NCBI GenBank assembly: GCA_002812745.2
Contig: NCSJ02000061.1
Coordinates: 62,001 to 126,000, forward strand
Source: Scytalidium lignicola
Taxonomy: Eukaryota; Ascomycota; Leotiomycetes
Length of the DNA stretch: 64,000 bases
Direction of reading: 5' to 3'
Part shown: positions 30,351 to 43,606 of the stretch, one piece after another
Numbering within the stretch: position 1 is the first letter of the stretch
How the letters are laid out: each line of letters starts with the position of its first letter
Translations under genes and position numbers: made by a program
The notes under the pieces: model-generated
The model's database searches: none
What the model saw: only the letters and a program-made list of their open reading frames with translations
What the model was told of the DNA's origin: nothing

Positions 30351-32859
30351 TAAGGAGTTGCTACGTAATATATATCATGATTCTTGCTTGTTTACATACG
30401 GAGGTTCGCGGTCCGTAAAGGGGTTCTTACTGCCGTAAGTAACCGCCTTCCGTAAACAGTGAAAGAGATCTATGTACACGTGATTTATCCTAACATCTAC
30501 AAATATTACAATTATCAACCTATTATAATAATAATCAACATGTATTAAAAAATACTTGTAATATTATTTAGCAAAGTAAATATATAATTTATTGTTTACG
30601 ATTTTGATTTTGCTATTTTAATAATGTATAAATACTTGTGAAACAAAATATGAAAGATAGATTCATAAATAAAGGATCTACATCTTACTATCATTTGCCC
30701 GAACAGCCCCTTGAAATAATCATTTCCACTCTTGAATCGGCGCTCATGTACTTTACCATATTATTAGTTAATTACTTGGCCTAGAGCTAATTAATTATTG
30801 ACTGGTTGGTTCCAGGGGCTTAATAAAATGTTCGGCGGGTATTTAAGTATCCGTTTGTACGGAGGTATTGGATGTAAGATGCTCGGCGGCCGAGCAAGCT
30901 ACTTCGGGCAAAGGGGGCGTGCATTGCCCTATCGCAGCTTGTGACTGTAATATGCCTCAATCTCCCCTAACAATTTCCCCTGATTTCTTTCACGATAACC
31001 TATATCAATTACTCCAATGCCCTCAGTTAGACTCTGTATACTTCTCTTGGGATTCGCTCGAGTGCACCATGATAGGAATCATAATCGAGAGTCTTGGTGA
31101 TATATGCAGTTAGAAGTTCGAATTGCTCGATCTCCTACTCTAGTCTCCGTATCCTCTCGATTACAACAGATGGTCTTTTCTGATCTATGTCGCATCATCT
31201 GAGATATTATCACCGAGGTTAAATGCCTTTGTTACTACCCAATCACTATATCGACCATGGTGATGGCTTTCGCTGGGCTGTAAAACGCACGGATTCCACC
31301 ATGACGACCTTATCAGATCGAAAATGCCTCGCAATGACAATGCCAGCATTCTGCATTGTGTGGAAGAGGATTACACAGCAGCAGCAGAAGCAGTGCTGCT
31401 AGTGTCTTTATGGTAAGCTTCTCCCTCAAATGAAGGCGTTTGTAGCTATGCGCTTTATAGATCTGAGCTAAAAGTCTGTGAGAAAAGGCCGACAACTATG
31501 TTCCTGATAGTAGGGGGGAGTGGACTTCTAAAGCTGCGATGAAACCTGGTGTGTCAAGTATGAAACCGACCCCGAAAACTGCTACACACCTGCATCAATG
31601 TGTTCCCGAGGACCTAATATAAGGTTGGGAGATTGGGATAGAGGTCCTATGATATGGGCTAGATTAGGTAGAGGCGTCAATTGCAGATCGCATCAGGCTT
31701 TCCTCAATTGAGCTGCTAGATAAACCTGAGAGACTATGCGATCACGAGCGGATGGCGCAACCTCCGGGATAGAAATGCCTGCAAAAGATTCTCGATAGCG
31801 CGCTTGTGTAGCCGTGTCGATAGGTATATTCGGTAAGAAATGGTCGCAATCAGTTTCGGGCTAGGAGTTTGCACGCAGCAGCAGGTTGTACGCCTTCGCA
31901 ATCTCGGGCCTCTGCTTCACGAATGAATGCTTTGCAACTCTTGAATTTACTGCATAGGGGGCGCGTGTGTTATAGAGCTGAACCTTACAAATTGTAAAAG
32001 TGGAAGGTTGGCATCTTCAAGTTGCATCTATCTTCGAAGACAAGAATTTCGGTTAAGTTCTACTTATACGCTTGTGGCAGCAAAAGGTCCACATTTACAA
32101 TTTATAAGGTCTGGCCCTGTATTGAGTACCAGGCGGGGGAACAGCAGTGGAAACCAAGAAAAAAAAAGGGGGTGGTTGCAAGGGTTTCGGATTCTCATGC
32201 ACTGTGCTTTTTGGTGTCTTGGATTTAGTGAAGGAGGGAAGGGTACCAGCAAACTCTGGCATGATATCAAAAGCAAACTGTTCTTTTAGATGCAGATGTT
32301 TTCTTATTATCATTGTGCCCAGACCAAATATCAATCAATGACTGCTTCGGGTTGACTGAACAGGGATGTGATTCAAGTGGTTGCTCGTCTTCGAATGAAT
32401 AGACGCTTTTTGTGGAATTGCGGTATTGTGGTACCACGTATCATGCAGTGAGCCTGAGTAGCATATCAACCTAGTGCCTTTATTAGGAAACAACTCCCAA
32501 CATTTAGCTACAAATTACGAGCGGCAATCAATCTATTTATATATAGCTATATAAAGTTGAGGACTGCGGCCTTACTTCAACTCCTAAGAATGCAACAGAA
32601 AATCATTGAAAACTGATGATTTATGCAACCAGATTCTCCAAATTTTATTCAAAATCAAGGCTATCTTCAAGTATGCCTATGGACAGATGCATTGAGACGC
32701 CGCATTTTGGCCGCGGGCCGGTTCCTAAAGCGGGCATCTCACCCTTTCTATATATTCTTTATGCATTATTCGCGAGAATGTCTTGTCTTACAAGTCTTAT
32801 AGAAAAAGGTTCGAAACGGAGAATCGTTGTGTGAATGGAAGGGCTATTCCTCCCAAGAT
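30351..32859. other. Long gene-free, mostly AT-rich stretch
   Basis: No supported gene. Short palindromes occur at about 30391-30450 (TTTACATACGGA..TCCGTAAA) and at 30879-30893 (GCTCGGC-G-GCCGAGC). Small frames at 30868-31113 and 32008-32341 overlap on both strands and have no recognisable content. Confidence 0.4.
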
Positions 32860-33837
32860 TTATCGGCAAAACTTCCTCCTCTTTGGTAGCGGTTGATGTG
32901 ATGCTTCCATTTTTACAAGAGAGAGCGCTACTTGAGCGTTCAAGCTAGCCACGGTCCGCAGCACATCTTGCGTCCGGTTTGGCGTGGGACCGTGAAGTGT
33001 GAGTTCTTCCGGAGAGGAGCAGCACAGCACTAGATTGTCAGACAGATTTTCCTCTATCAGATGAGCTACGCACCTGTGGCATTTGATTGAGGGTCCATAG
33101 CGGGCTCTTCCATCTCTTCGATATCTTCTTTGTCATCCTTTCCATGGTTCTCCGCCAAAGCCGAATCGCATGACGGCGGCAGTTTGTCCGGATGTATAAG
33201 TCTAAAGCGAGTGCGTGATAGTTCTTTCTTTCCCGGATAAACCCAGGGCAGAATTATTTCTCCATTCTGTATCGGAAAGCATCTTCCATCCGTGCATTTT
33301 GTGGAAATATAGCTGACATCTCCCTTGCAAGTTCTCGCAGATATGAGGTTGAAACGGTTGAGTTGAGGATCGTAGAATGCCAGCAGAGTGTTGTTCTAAA
33401 AATAATCAACATCTCAGCTAGCAGGGTTAAGAACATCTCTATGGGCAAGTCACCTTATCTGATGAAAATTCTGGAATGCTAGTATCGCTCTTTTCTAGAC
33501 AATCATCCGCCTCTGGGCTTGTCTCAGGCTCGCCAACTTGCGATCTGTCACTCAATGGAGGTGATGATGGCTGGTGTTCATCTCGAGCTGCCTGCTGGCG
33601 AAGATAGCAATCTAAGATAACCTCAGAATTAGTGGTGATAAAACCCTCTGCGAAGAATTCCTTAAGGTGGTTGCGAAGAGCATCGATGGATTTAAATCGT
33701 TTGCCTTGATTAAATGCGGCCTCTAAAATGGCTTCAACCATCTCTCGAAGGGATGCGGCAATGCGATCTTCCGAAGAAACCATGAGCGACCTGGGTTGGC
33801 ATTCGTCACCTGTCGGCCGGGCTCGATACACCAGCAT
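32860..33837 (-). CDS. Hypothetical nuclear-type protein, 3 exons
   Basis: Exons 33454-33837, 33074-33395 and 32860-33029 join in frame to 291 aa, across introns of 58 bp (GTGACT..TTTTAG) and 44 bp (GTGCGT..ATCTAG). I do not recognise the family. Residues 20-75 are helical (SLREMVEAILEAAFNQGKRF, ALRNHLKEFF). An acidic Ser/Pro-rich linker is at about 85-125. A Cys-containing globular stretch follows (YDPQLNRFNLISARTC, STKCTDGRCFPIQNGE, LPWVYPGKKELSRTRFRLI), then a second acidic linker (DDKEDIEEMEEP). The C-terminus is basic, PLPKRRKFCR, like a nuclear localisation signal. The long open frame across exon 2, which has no start codon of its own, supports the splice model. Confidence 0.68.
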
Positions 33838-33984
33838 CCCAGATAGTCTTAAAGAATGTCGCTATGGTATGAAGTATGCTCTTCCCTAACGCGCTTTATG
33901 GTGTAGTTGCCTAGGCGACACAAGACGGAGAGAGAGGGCTCTAGACTCTCGAGGTTTCGATGCTCTAATGAAAGGAAGGGAGTG

Positions 33985-34064
33985 TCGTTGAAAAAGAACG
34001 TCGTCGAGAAAGAGAGTCGTCAAGAAAGAGAGTCGTCAAGAAAGAGCGTCGTGGAGAAAGAGCG
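33985..34064. repeat. 16-bp tandem repeat, five units
   Basis: Five 16-bp units of the type TCGTCAAGAAAGAGAG (TCGTTGAAAAAGAACG first), followed by a partial sixth (TCGTTGAAAG). It lies about 150 bp upstream of the minus-strand hypothetical gene. Confidence 0.8.
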
Positions 34065-34074
34065 TCGTTGAAAG

Positions 34075-34736
34075 TATAATTAGATGGGAGAAGTAGAGAA
34101 GAACATCCAGATTCTAGTCCAGCTATGATGGACGATTAGCAGGCTCATTGGTTGGTGAAAGAAGGGGACCGAAGCAGCTACAGTACTGTATCTCGTATCT
34201 AGGCTTTAGGAGATTTTTTGGCTCGCTCCGATTATCAATAGCGCCACCCTTGCGCTCGGTCTGACTGCTGTTTGTTTGGGCATAAGCTAGAAAGGCATAC
34301 ATTGCATACACTACGTATTAGTCTTCAGAACTGTGATACTCAAGAATGGCATTCTGTATGAATCTGATTTCTCGTTCTCAAGTTCCCTGTGCTCTAGCTC
34401 GAGTGACGTCGCATCGGTGAGAGCGGAGGCGACCGAAGATGACGAATTTCCAGGTACTTGCGTACCTGGAAGTCTTATCAGACGCCTAGCCTTCGCCACC
34501 TCCTCCATTCTCCTCTCCGTGCATTTTTCCTGTCTCCCTTTTATCTCAGTGTAGCTATCACAACAAGAAGTATCCTTTGACTGGTGTCAGAAGCTTACAG
34601 TAACGGATGCGACAAACAAAATGGTTTTGGAAGATAGGACGATTCAAGTTGTTGTTCATGATTGATATTCACTACCCTAGACGGTCTTTTCCACACGCGT
34701 AGTTGATCAAACCTGCACCAACTCTGCCTCTTCAAA
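34075..34736. other. Intergenic with one weak minus-strand frame
   Basis: A minus-strand frame at 34311-34508 (MEEVAKARRLIRLPGTQVPG start) could be a small protein or stray exon. It has no recognisable motif, and I do not call it. Confidence 0.3.
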
Positions 34737-35661
34737 TCAGCCCACTTGGGAGCGAGAATTCCTTGAAGTTGACCCAGTCGGTCTATATCTCTGCCATTCT
34801 TCCTCCTGCTTCGAGAGTTTCTTTCTCTTCTTGCTGGTCTCTAGCTCAGCCGACTGCTTATTAGCCAGTTCCTCATTCGCTTGGATCTGCACCTGCTCGG
34901 CCTCCTACGCATTTGCCGGTCAGTACATGTTCCTGCGACATTATCGTCCTTCACTGACTTACTTTAACTTTTGTCTGCACGTTCAAGAATCCCGGTTCTG
35001 ATTCTTCTGCTAGATGAAACACGTCCGGATGATTATTCAAAAACTGTGTTCCAACCAACATTAATATACCAAGACCCACATTCTTAGGCGAAATATAGCA
35101 AAAATCAGATCCCTTATTCTCGCCTCTCCCAATCCATTGCACTCGCGCACCTCGATCGGAAATGAATTCGCCCATCAAGGTTACTATTTTGACTAGTTCA
35201 GCTGGCTCTACAATCAAGTTGCAAAAGTTGACCAGGCTTGGGGTTATGAAGTTTACTCGGCAAGCTGAATCTTCTATCACTCTCACTGGCCTCAAGTCCG
35301 CGATTGTTTCATCGAAAATCTGTGCTGATCTGTATTGAACATCTCCCGAATTATTTTGTCTGCCCTGGCCCAGCTGGCAAGTTATCAGCTGTTGAACATT
35401 CCGATATAGCTTTATCTTGAATATTTGCATTACAGAAATTTTGCACAAATCCGCCGACGACTCCGTTCTTTGCTCCTTCGTCTTGAGATATTTTTCGTGC
35501 TCCTTCATCTTGAGATACTTTTCATGGTCGGGGGAACTCGGAATCCCGGCAATCGCCCAACCTAGAGCAAGGGTTCGATTGTACTGCAGCTGCATCTCGT
35601 CGTACTTCTTCGTTTGTTCTTGAGACGGTCCTGTACCGTTTTCCTCGTAACTACCAGACAT
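34737..35661 (-). CDS. Hypothetical protein with charged C-terminal tail, 2 exons
   Basis: Exons 34963-35661 and 34737-34904, with a 58-bp GTAAGT..GCGTAG intron, give 288 aa from the ATG at 35659-35661 (MSGSYEENGTG). I do not recognise the family. The middle has segments like NVQQLITCQLGQGRQ, RVIEDSACRVNFITPSLVNF and ELVKIVTLMGEFISDRGARV, suggesting a compact alpha/beta domain. It contains a short duplicated peptide, HEKYLKMKE followed by HEKYLKTKE. Exon 2 adds a coiled-coil-like, Lys-rich tail (ELETSKKRKKLSKQEEEW) that could be a nuclear signal. The frame is undamaged. Confidence 0.65.
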
Positions 35662-36235
35662 GTGTGAAAATTTGGAGGAAATTGTTCGTTGGAGTTGCAA
35701 AGGGTGTGTTTTTAGAATAGACCGTCGAACGACAGCTGTGTAGTTATCAACGATTGCTAACCAAGCATCCGAAGCCCATGATGAAGGGTTATAAACATAC
35801 CAGCCTGGGCTCGGATCCCATACCTATGAAGCGCTTCTTGATCATAGGACATAATTGAATGATTATTTTCACTGGTAGCCGGCGCAGCATGCATAGATCA
35901 CTTATCTGTGAGGATTTGTCTGTGTCCTTTCGGTAAAGAAGTTAGGCTTATAAAGAGGGTGTGCCATCAATCATACTGGCGCCACGTTGACGTTTATCTC
36001 TTGCGATGAGGCTGCGTTGAGCTTTCAGCATATCATCAGTACGCCTGACCAAACGCCAGCGTCTATAGCTTGCTAATGTTACCTTCCCATTCATAAAGCC
36101 TTGCATAGTCTTACCTGCAGGCTTGATAGGTTCGCTTCTCTACGCAAACTTGGTACGGGATGTGCATATTCATTAGAAGAGGCCCAAAAATCCCTGCTGC
36201 CCAATTCCAAATTCTTCACGGCCTCGTGGTGCAAA
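35662..36235. promoter_or_regulatory. Divergent promoter region
   Basis: Lies between the minus-strand hypothetical gene and the plus-strand DUF6594 gene. The DUF6594 frame stays open upstream to 36101, so part of this stretch could be its N-terminus. No shared motif seen. Confidence 0.4.
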
Positions 36236-37251
36236 ATGGAAGGCTATGCAAAAGTGGCACAATTGATGGGAAGCCAACAGGAATTTGCGGTTCTGAGACG
36301 GTTTCGAGCCCTCAATATGCAAAAGCTGCTTTACCTACAGGCAGAGATCATTCATCTCGAATCAGACATAAATATATTAGCAAACAGAGATGCCAGCCTT
36401 GAGAAAAGACGCTCTTACACTAAAGATTGGTGGTCTTTGAGTCAGGCTGGCGAAGGAGGAGACTTGGAACAGTGGCAGAAGTTCTTAGAACTCAGTAAAA
36501 AGCTAGATGAATATAGTAAGCTTTTATTGCAAACTCGTTGAGAGGTTCCCCTAAGCCAATGATATCTGTAGATGATGAGCTCCTGAAACAAGCTTCTCTG
36601 GCCAGGCTGGAGCAGCCTAGACAATACGACCTTGACTTCCTGAGGAGCTGGTTTCGAAGGCCAGGCATGGGTTCATTTCCTCTTCTGGGAATCGACAGGC
36701 ATGCGTGGAATCCCGAGACCGAGAGTGACTTGATAGCCCTCAAGCCTCGTGCTGCACCGGATATGTTCTCGAAATGGTTTACGGAATACATCGTGCCCCA
36801 TTACCATCATATGCTTGGAAAGAGACTCAAGGTAATTTCCTCATTTCTCATTGCGCTAGAACTAGGTTAACCACGTATTATAGGAACCCTTACCAGAAGA
36901 TGTGGGCGTTGGTATATACCATTACAAAGAATCAGCCCTCCAATCCGTTCTTAGTATCCTCGCTACCGTCGTAGCCTCAGTCCTCCCAATATGTTCTGTC
37001 GTAGCATTATACGTTGTACAGTCTAATGGTGTTCGGCTTGGAATGATTGTGATATTCTCTGTGNTTTTTTTCTCTCGCGCTCGCACTGATGACTAGCGCG
37101 AGGAAAATTGAGGTCTTTGCGGCAACCGCGGCGTAAGTGGGAAAGACTTCTCTATCAAGGCGAGTTAGCAAGCTAATTTTTTTTTTTTGGTTTGAGTAAA
37201 TTTGCTGCTGTTAATGTGGTGTTTCTGACAAGTAGTCCTTCTTGCGGATGA
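36236..37251 (+). CDS. DUF6594 membrane protein, 4 exons
   Basis: DUF6594 proteins are common in filamentous ascomycetes and have no known function. Exons 36236-36515, 36572-36831, 36884-37132 and 37197-37251 give 280 aa when the N at 37064 is ignored; counting it as a base creates a premature TAG. Family marks are GYAKVAQLMGSQQEFAVLRR (start), LNMQKLLYLQAEIIHLE, DWWSLSQ, a coiled-coil KFLELSKKLDEYNDELL made by splicing, and DFLRSWFRRPGMGSFPLLG. Three hydrophobic helices close the protein (SVLSILATVVASVLPICSVV, GMIVIFSV.FFSLALALM, FAAVNVVFLTS). The ATG at 36236 suits the family. Neighbours give no functional hint. Confidence 0.85.
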
Positions 37252-37671
37252 GACGAGATGTTACTGGGGATTCGTGTACTTTAATCGAAGCCAAATGCAC
37301 GTAGTATATTGCAACTTTCTAGACTGCAACACTTTATTCCATNATNAAAAANTTTTTTANTATTTAAAATTAGTTGAATTCTTATTAAGATAATAATAGT
37401 TTATAAAGAAAGTCTTATTTTACTTTTATTCTTTTTTATATATAATAATCAAAGATTAGAGTTTATTAATAAACTGTTTTAAGTTTNAAAAGTAAGTTTA
37501 CTACTGTATACTTACACATAAGTAATCCTTAACAAGTTATAACTATTTTATTATAAAGAAATTTAGTATTTTCTTAAAGCTAGATAAAAGTTATATTATA
37601 ATTCTTAGAATTTATTAATAAGTAATTGTATATACTCTTATATTGTTTTTTTTATAATTCTTAAGTATAAT
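37252..37671. other. AT-rich flank of the Copia element
   Basis: Very AT-rich with several N bases at homopolymers (37343-37360, 37487). No coding content; probably old repeat debris. Confidence 0.5.
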
Positions 37672-37858
37672 TGTTGGTGGACTAGTCATGTGTGGACACA
37701 ATCAGTTACATGCTAGCTAGTCCTAATTAGGTAGTAGGGAGTTGTAGCCTTAAACTACAACTCTATCCTACTACCTTTACAATTAATCAACTATCAACAC
37801 AACTAGTATATCACTCATAAAGTGACATACTACATGTTATATCGGTAATGTACTGACA
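37672..37858 (+). repeat. Copia 5' LTR
   Basis: 187 bp, preceded by target duplication ATAAT at 37667-37671. Begins TGTTGGTGGACTAG and ends GTACTGACA. Confidence 0.93.
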
Positions 37859-38449
37859 TTGATCAGTTTGTACATACAGATCAAGAAACTACAACTTCAT
37901 TTTGTAACGATCTGGTAGCCTATCTCATTGTCAAGGTTTCAAGGCCTATTCGTGTCTGTTTATGGAATATCCTTCTTAAGAAGCTCTTCTCCTGCTCAGA
38001 ACTTATAAGTCTTTAGTCGAAGAGGGGAAGCATTATATTTCGAAAGAAATATACTGTTTCTTGCTAAGTTCAAGCATAGTCAGCCTTTTGACCTTTCGAA
38101 AATACTCTTTTACAACCTCTTACTTTTATTCGAATATACTCTTTTATGATATACTCCTTATAATGAATATTACNTTTTTACAATACTCTTATAATCTTAA
38201 AGATCATTACACTTCTTTTTACTACTTTCATAACCTACAACTATAGTTTAAACCTTACTTGACTTTATACCTCACTTTCGAACTATACTTATCAAACTCT
38301 TACATAACTTATATACACATACATACAAGAAGACATTTGGAGGGAACTATACTTAGGAAGACTTGTTAAGAAGTTATAAGTGCCTTTAGATACAATTGAA
38401 AAGCTTTTAAACTTCAGAGTCTATTGTTTGCAAGTAAATATTCTTCATG

Positions 38450-41400
38450 TTAAAGCATAACCAGTTCCAGTATCTAAGTTACTTATACACCTTAAGGTTA
38501 GTACTTGTATACAATGATGTTAAGTGTAGAAGAACAAGAGGGATAGAAGGAAAAGACAAAGAGATAAAAGTATAGAATATATATTAAAAGTATATTGTCA
38601 GAAGGTTTGGAGGAATTCTTAACTACTAAGGCTTACAAATATAAATCTGACGGAATTAGTGATTCTAACCTTTAAGACTTGTTCTAAGAGGATTTTGAAT
38701 ACTTTATAATAAACAACTTTTATACAATTCCTTGTAAGGAATTATAAATCTTATATGTATACCTTTACTATGGTAGTGTTTGCATAATAGTTAATAACAA
38801 GAATAAGTTGATTGTACAAACGTTATATAATATACTCAAGGAAGAAGAATAATATGTATGAATTGAAGAAGACTTTAATAAAGTTATTCAAGATCTTTGA
38901 AAAAGGCTTATTACTTTTATAGTTATTAGACTAAGAATAAACTTTACAACTTTGTAATTTAGTCTTTATATGACTCTATACCTTACTTCATCTTATAAAA
39001 GCTGATAACTTATCTCTTTTGTAACTTAACAAAGTAATGAACAATTAATGTTTAGAATTGAAGAATAATTACAAGAATAGTATTATAGACAACTAGATGA
39101 GCAAGTGTAGAACAACCTTGACTCTTTATTACATAAGGTCAACAGATATATTTCTGAGATCTTAAAGATCTTGACTGAGGAACAGAAGTATAATAGAACC
39201 AATGGTAGTTTTGACCTTAAGTTGACTATCTTCAAGGATATTTATAAAAGGGTAGAACTACTAAAAACAAGCCTTATGAAAGTATTCTTTATAATGTTAA
39301 AAGGGTTAGCTCAGAATCATTTTTACAATAACTAATTGTTAAAATGTACTTTTAAAAAGGTGTGTACTAACCTTTGCAACTTCTTTGAAAGGCTTAGTTA
39401 TTATTGTCGAAATTTGAGCAAATGGAATAGTATTACTCTAGTTTTAATTGTACTTAAGAATTATAAGAAAACAACTTAAGAGTATATACAATTACTTATT
39501 AACGAATTTTAAGAATTATAGTATAGCCTTTATTCAACTTTGAGGAATGTTGAATTTCTTTATAACAAGATAGTTATAACTTGTCAAGGATCATTTGTAT
39601 GTAAGTATGCAGTAGTAAACTTACTTTCAGACTTAAGATAATTCATCAATAAACTTTAATCTTTGATTATTATATACAAGAAGGAACAAGAGTAGAACAA
39701 GACTTTCTTTATAAACTGTTGTTATTTTAATAAGAATTCAACTAGTTGTAAATGTAAAAACTTTTTAAACCAAAACCTTAGACAATACATTATGAATATA
39801 CTTATATTTTACTGATGAAACAAGTGTTTTATATACAAGAAAGAAGATTGTTGTTTATGGAAGTACTTATAAAAGGAGCAAGATAAGGAGAAAGTTAGAT
39901 TCAAGGCCAAAAATATAAGCTGATTTAATATTAAAGTTCATGACTTTGATAGACATTTTGAGGAATGTTTTAAGCAATATATTGTTGATTATGAAGATGA
40001 TGATTCAGAGGAAGAGTTGAAGATTACTTTCAAAGCCTTTTTAGTAGATAACAATAATACTAAACTTGAACAAGATGATAATGTCTTTATAAATGTCTTT
40101 ATAGCTTTTATTACTTTATTTGATAATCTTTTAATTGAATTAACAACCTTTACTGTTATAGAACTCATAAACTAGGCTTTTGTACACTAACTTACTACTG
40201 AAGTGCTTACTCTAGTCGTTGAAACACTTATACTTATACTTACTAAAGTGATTACAAGTATATACAATATGGTTAACATGACAAGATATGATTTTAGACA
40301 GTTTTATAGAATTATAATTGATACAAGAGCTTCTAAATACTTTATAGCCGGTTATGGCCAATTTCAGGCTTTATAACAAGTGGATGAAAGTATTATACTT
40401 AACAAAGTTATATAAGGTATAACAATAGTACAGTTTAGAATAGGATTTACTTCTTTTATAAGCTTTATAATAGTAACTATACTAATTGGTCAAATACAAT
40501 TTTACATTGTCTAAGCAGATATACCCTTCTTGTTTAGCATAATTGATATAGACTATTTAAGTATATACCTTAATAATCTTACAAACAACTTGGTTATACT
40601 ATAAGATGAAATACTAATTGTACACTGATTTAGTCATCCTTTTATATTGTAGAAGATTCCTTTACAAGTGTTAGTTGTCAAATCTTTTGATTAGAACCTT
40701 TGTTTCTTAACAAATATTGAATTATAATGTTTACACTAGTGTTTTGGTTACTTATTAATAAGTAAGCTTCAGAAGATATTAGACTAAGCTAGTCATGATA
40801 TTGACAAATAAGCTTTGAAGTACTTAACCAAGTATTGTGTTTATTGTTAATGTTATGGTAAGTTGTTAGGACACTTTAAATTCAGCCTTAAAGATGATGT
40901 CAACTTTAATTACTTTATTATTATAGACATCTTTTATATCTTTGGAAAGTCAGTTCTTTATATTGTCGATGAGAGTACTTGTTATTAGGCTAGGAGATAA
41001 CTCCAGAACATTAATGTTAAACATACTTGAGATATACTCTGAATATACTAGATTAATACTTATTTAAACTCTCTTAACCAGATTACTATTAATGTTGGAA
41101 AGAACTTTATAAGTAAAGAGTTTTAATAATATACTAATATTATAAGAATCACTTTAAAGGTTATCTTAGTAGAAGTTTATAACTTCATTAGAATTGTAGA
41201 AAAGTATTATAGCCTTGTATAACATACTTACCAAATCATTACTATAGAAATCTGTGATATTGATAAGGAGATAACTTTATAAATGGCTTTTAAAGTTGTT
41301 AATGATTTAATAAGTTTAGATAGTCTTGTCCTTATACTTTTAATGTATGGTGCTTACTCTTGAATGTTTGAATTCAACATTTCCTCTTCAATAATTGCTT

Positions 41401-43490
41401 AAAAGGTAGTTGTAATTAAAAAGGCAATGGAGGAGATATATAAATTGAGGGTAAAACATTAGGTTTAGAATGTTCTTAACATGTGAAATGGCCTAAATGT
41501 AGACAGTATTCACAACTTACTACTGAATTCGCAGGTTCTTGTGTGGAGGGAAGGTAATACTGGCTAGAATAAGAGTTAAAAGGGATTGTACAAGCTTGTT
41601 AGTATAAATGGTGAATCTTATGTATTAGTATTACTTTATGATAATATAATGTTCTGATTAACCTTTGTGAAGCCTTACTTTATGTTAGTTATAAAGCTTG
41701 ACAATATTAAGCTATTAAAGGCTAATATCAAAGATGCTGAAGAAGAGGAGAATATTGAGGGAAACAACTTTATAGTTATTATACTATTATTAACATAGTT
41801 TGTACAGTTTGTATAGCTTGTTAAATGTAGAAGGGGAAGATTATATAAGTATTCTATTAATATAAACCTGGTTAATATCATTGTATTTATACAAGATGAT
41901 ACTATTGTATTTATATAAGATGAATATTAATATACAACTTCTTGACAAGTTGAAATATCAAGGTTATTAGAGAAAAGGGTTTTCAAGATTACCTTGGTAG
42001 TAGACATGCTTAAAGGGGTATGTATTTTCAACATGAGATTTGTGGACGAGATCAAGAATAAAGGGATGGAGAAAGCTTTTGAGAAATCAAGGCTTATAGT
42101 ATAAGTATACAATGATGAAGGAAAAGAATTAGTTCTAACTTAATCTTTAATTATTCAACATGTCAACTAAAGAATTGTTTTTTGTATTATGGTTATAAAG
42201 AGTAAAACTACAGATTTGTACTTATAAGACATTTCTCAGGCTTATGTACAGTTAATAACCTTGTTAAATTAGGATTTTTATATATGACTACTTATTGAAC
42301 TTGCTTAACAATTATGCTTTTAAGAAGACTTGATTTTAAGAGTTGTTAAGCTTTTATATAAAGTTCTTGAAGTTAAGAACCATTAGTTCAAGACTTATTA
42401 CTTATATTATATTAAGGAGTTTTTAATGGAGTAATCTATTTATAACTTATGCCTTCTGTACAATAATAACTTATTTAGCCTTATTAGCCTTTAAACTAAT
42501 AATATATTGTTTGTTGGAGACCTTGAGTTTGTATAACAAGAGTAAGTATAACTTTAAAAGGTTAAGTTTCTAATTAAGGAATAAGAGCTTTTAACCTTTA
42601 AAAAGAGCCTTAAGTTCAATGATAGTGTTATTCAATTACAAGACAATGAAATCACTCTTACTTAAGAACATTAGTATGATAACTTAAAGTTTATAAGTAA
42701 CGAATTAATGAATATAATAAGCTTTTGTGGAATTATATATTAAAACCTTTTTACCAAAGAGTAATATGTTGTTCAATATGTAAGAGGAGTATATATTATG
42801 TTAGTTTGCTAGTTAGAAACCATATTTGATTTGTTAGTTGTAGCTTAAGTTATAAATCCAGACAAAAAGGATGTCAAGGCTTTGAATAAGTGATTGTAGT
42901 AGCAAATCAAGAATGTTATTAAGGGTTTACACTTTATCAAATTGGACAAAAACACTTTATAACTATTGGTATTTACAAATGTATTCTTTACAAACAACAA
43001 GGACTTGTCCTTATAGATTAAGTATGTTTTGGCTTTGGCAGATGGAGAGGGAAATGCAAATATATTATATTAATCTTTGATTAAGTGTAAAAAGGTTACT
43101 TAAAGTGTTTTAACTTCTGAGCTTTATAGAATAGCTTATGGGTTTGATATAAGAGTCTTTATCAAATCCACTATCGATAAGGCTTTGAAGATTAATCTCT
43201 TATTAACTCTTTGCACAGATTCAAAATCATTTTACAATTGCCTTGTCAAGCTGGGAATTATATAAGAAAAGCATTTGATAATCGATATAATGTGCCTCTG
43301 CCAGGCTTATAAGTGACAGGAGATTGTAGAGGTTAAATGGATATAAGGAACTACAAATCCAGTTGATTTTATGACTAAGGAGAAGTCTTCGAATACTTTA
43401 AAGCAATTAGTAAATATGAATAAAGTACAATTAGAAGTGGTGGAATGGGTAGAACATAGAGGAAGTGGCAGCAAAGTTTGAGTAATAGCT
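38450..43490 (+). pseudogene. Copia gag-pol relic
   Basis: Fragments in Copia order can be read through many stops. An integrase-type region around 40850-41250 includes YCQCYGKLLGHFKFSLKDDV, FYIFGKSVLYIVDES and NVGKNFISKEF. A reverse-transcriptase thumb-like stretch around 42480-42900 contains NNILFVGDLEF and a VRGVYIMLVC box. An RNase H end is at 43150-43460, with DIMCLCQAY, GTTNPVDFMTKEKSSNTLK and EVVEWVEHRG. The upstream part (38450-39700) is compatible with gag. Nonsense codons occur dozens of times, mostly TAA/TAG where Gln is expected, so nothing functional is encoded. Confidence 0.82.
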
Positions 43491-43606
43491 TGGAGTTAAG
43501 CCTAAATAGGCAATTAGCATGTGATCAGGAGAAAACAGTGGATTTGAGCTTTTTATAACTTTATGGCTTTTGTATGATAGTTTGGCAATTTTCAGAGTAG
43601 TTCCAG

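Noticed and set aside
30879..30893. GC palindrome GCTCGGC-G-GCCGAGC as a terminator or binding site
   Set aside because: Isolated short palindrome with no gene near enough to support a function.
32008..32341. Small genes on both strands around the AAAAAAAGGG run
   Set aside because: Overlapping frames on both strands with low-complexity content and no recognisable motif or splice support.
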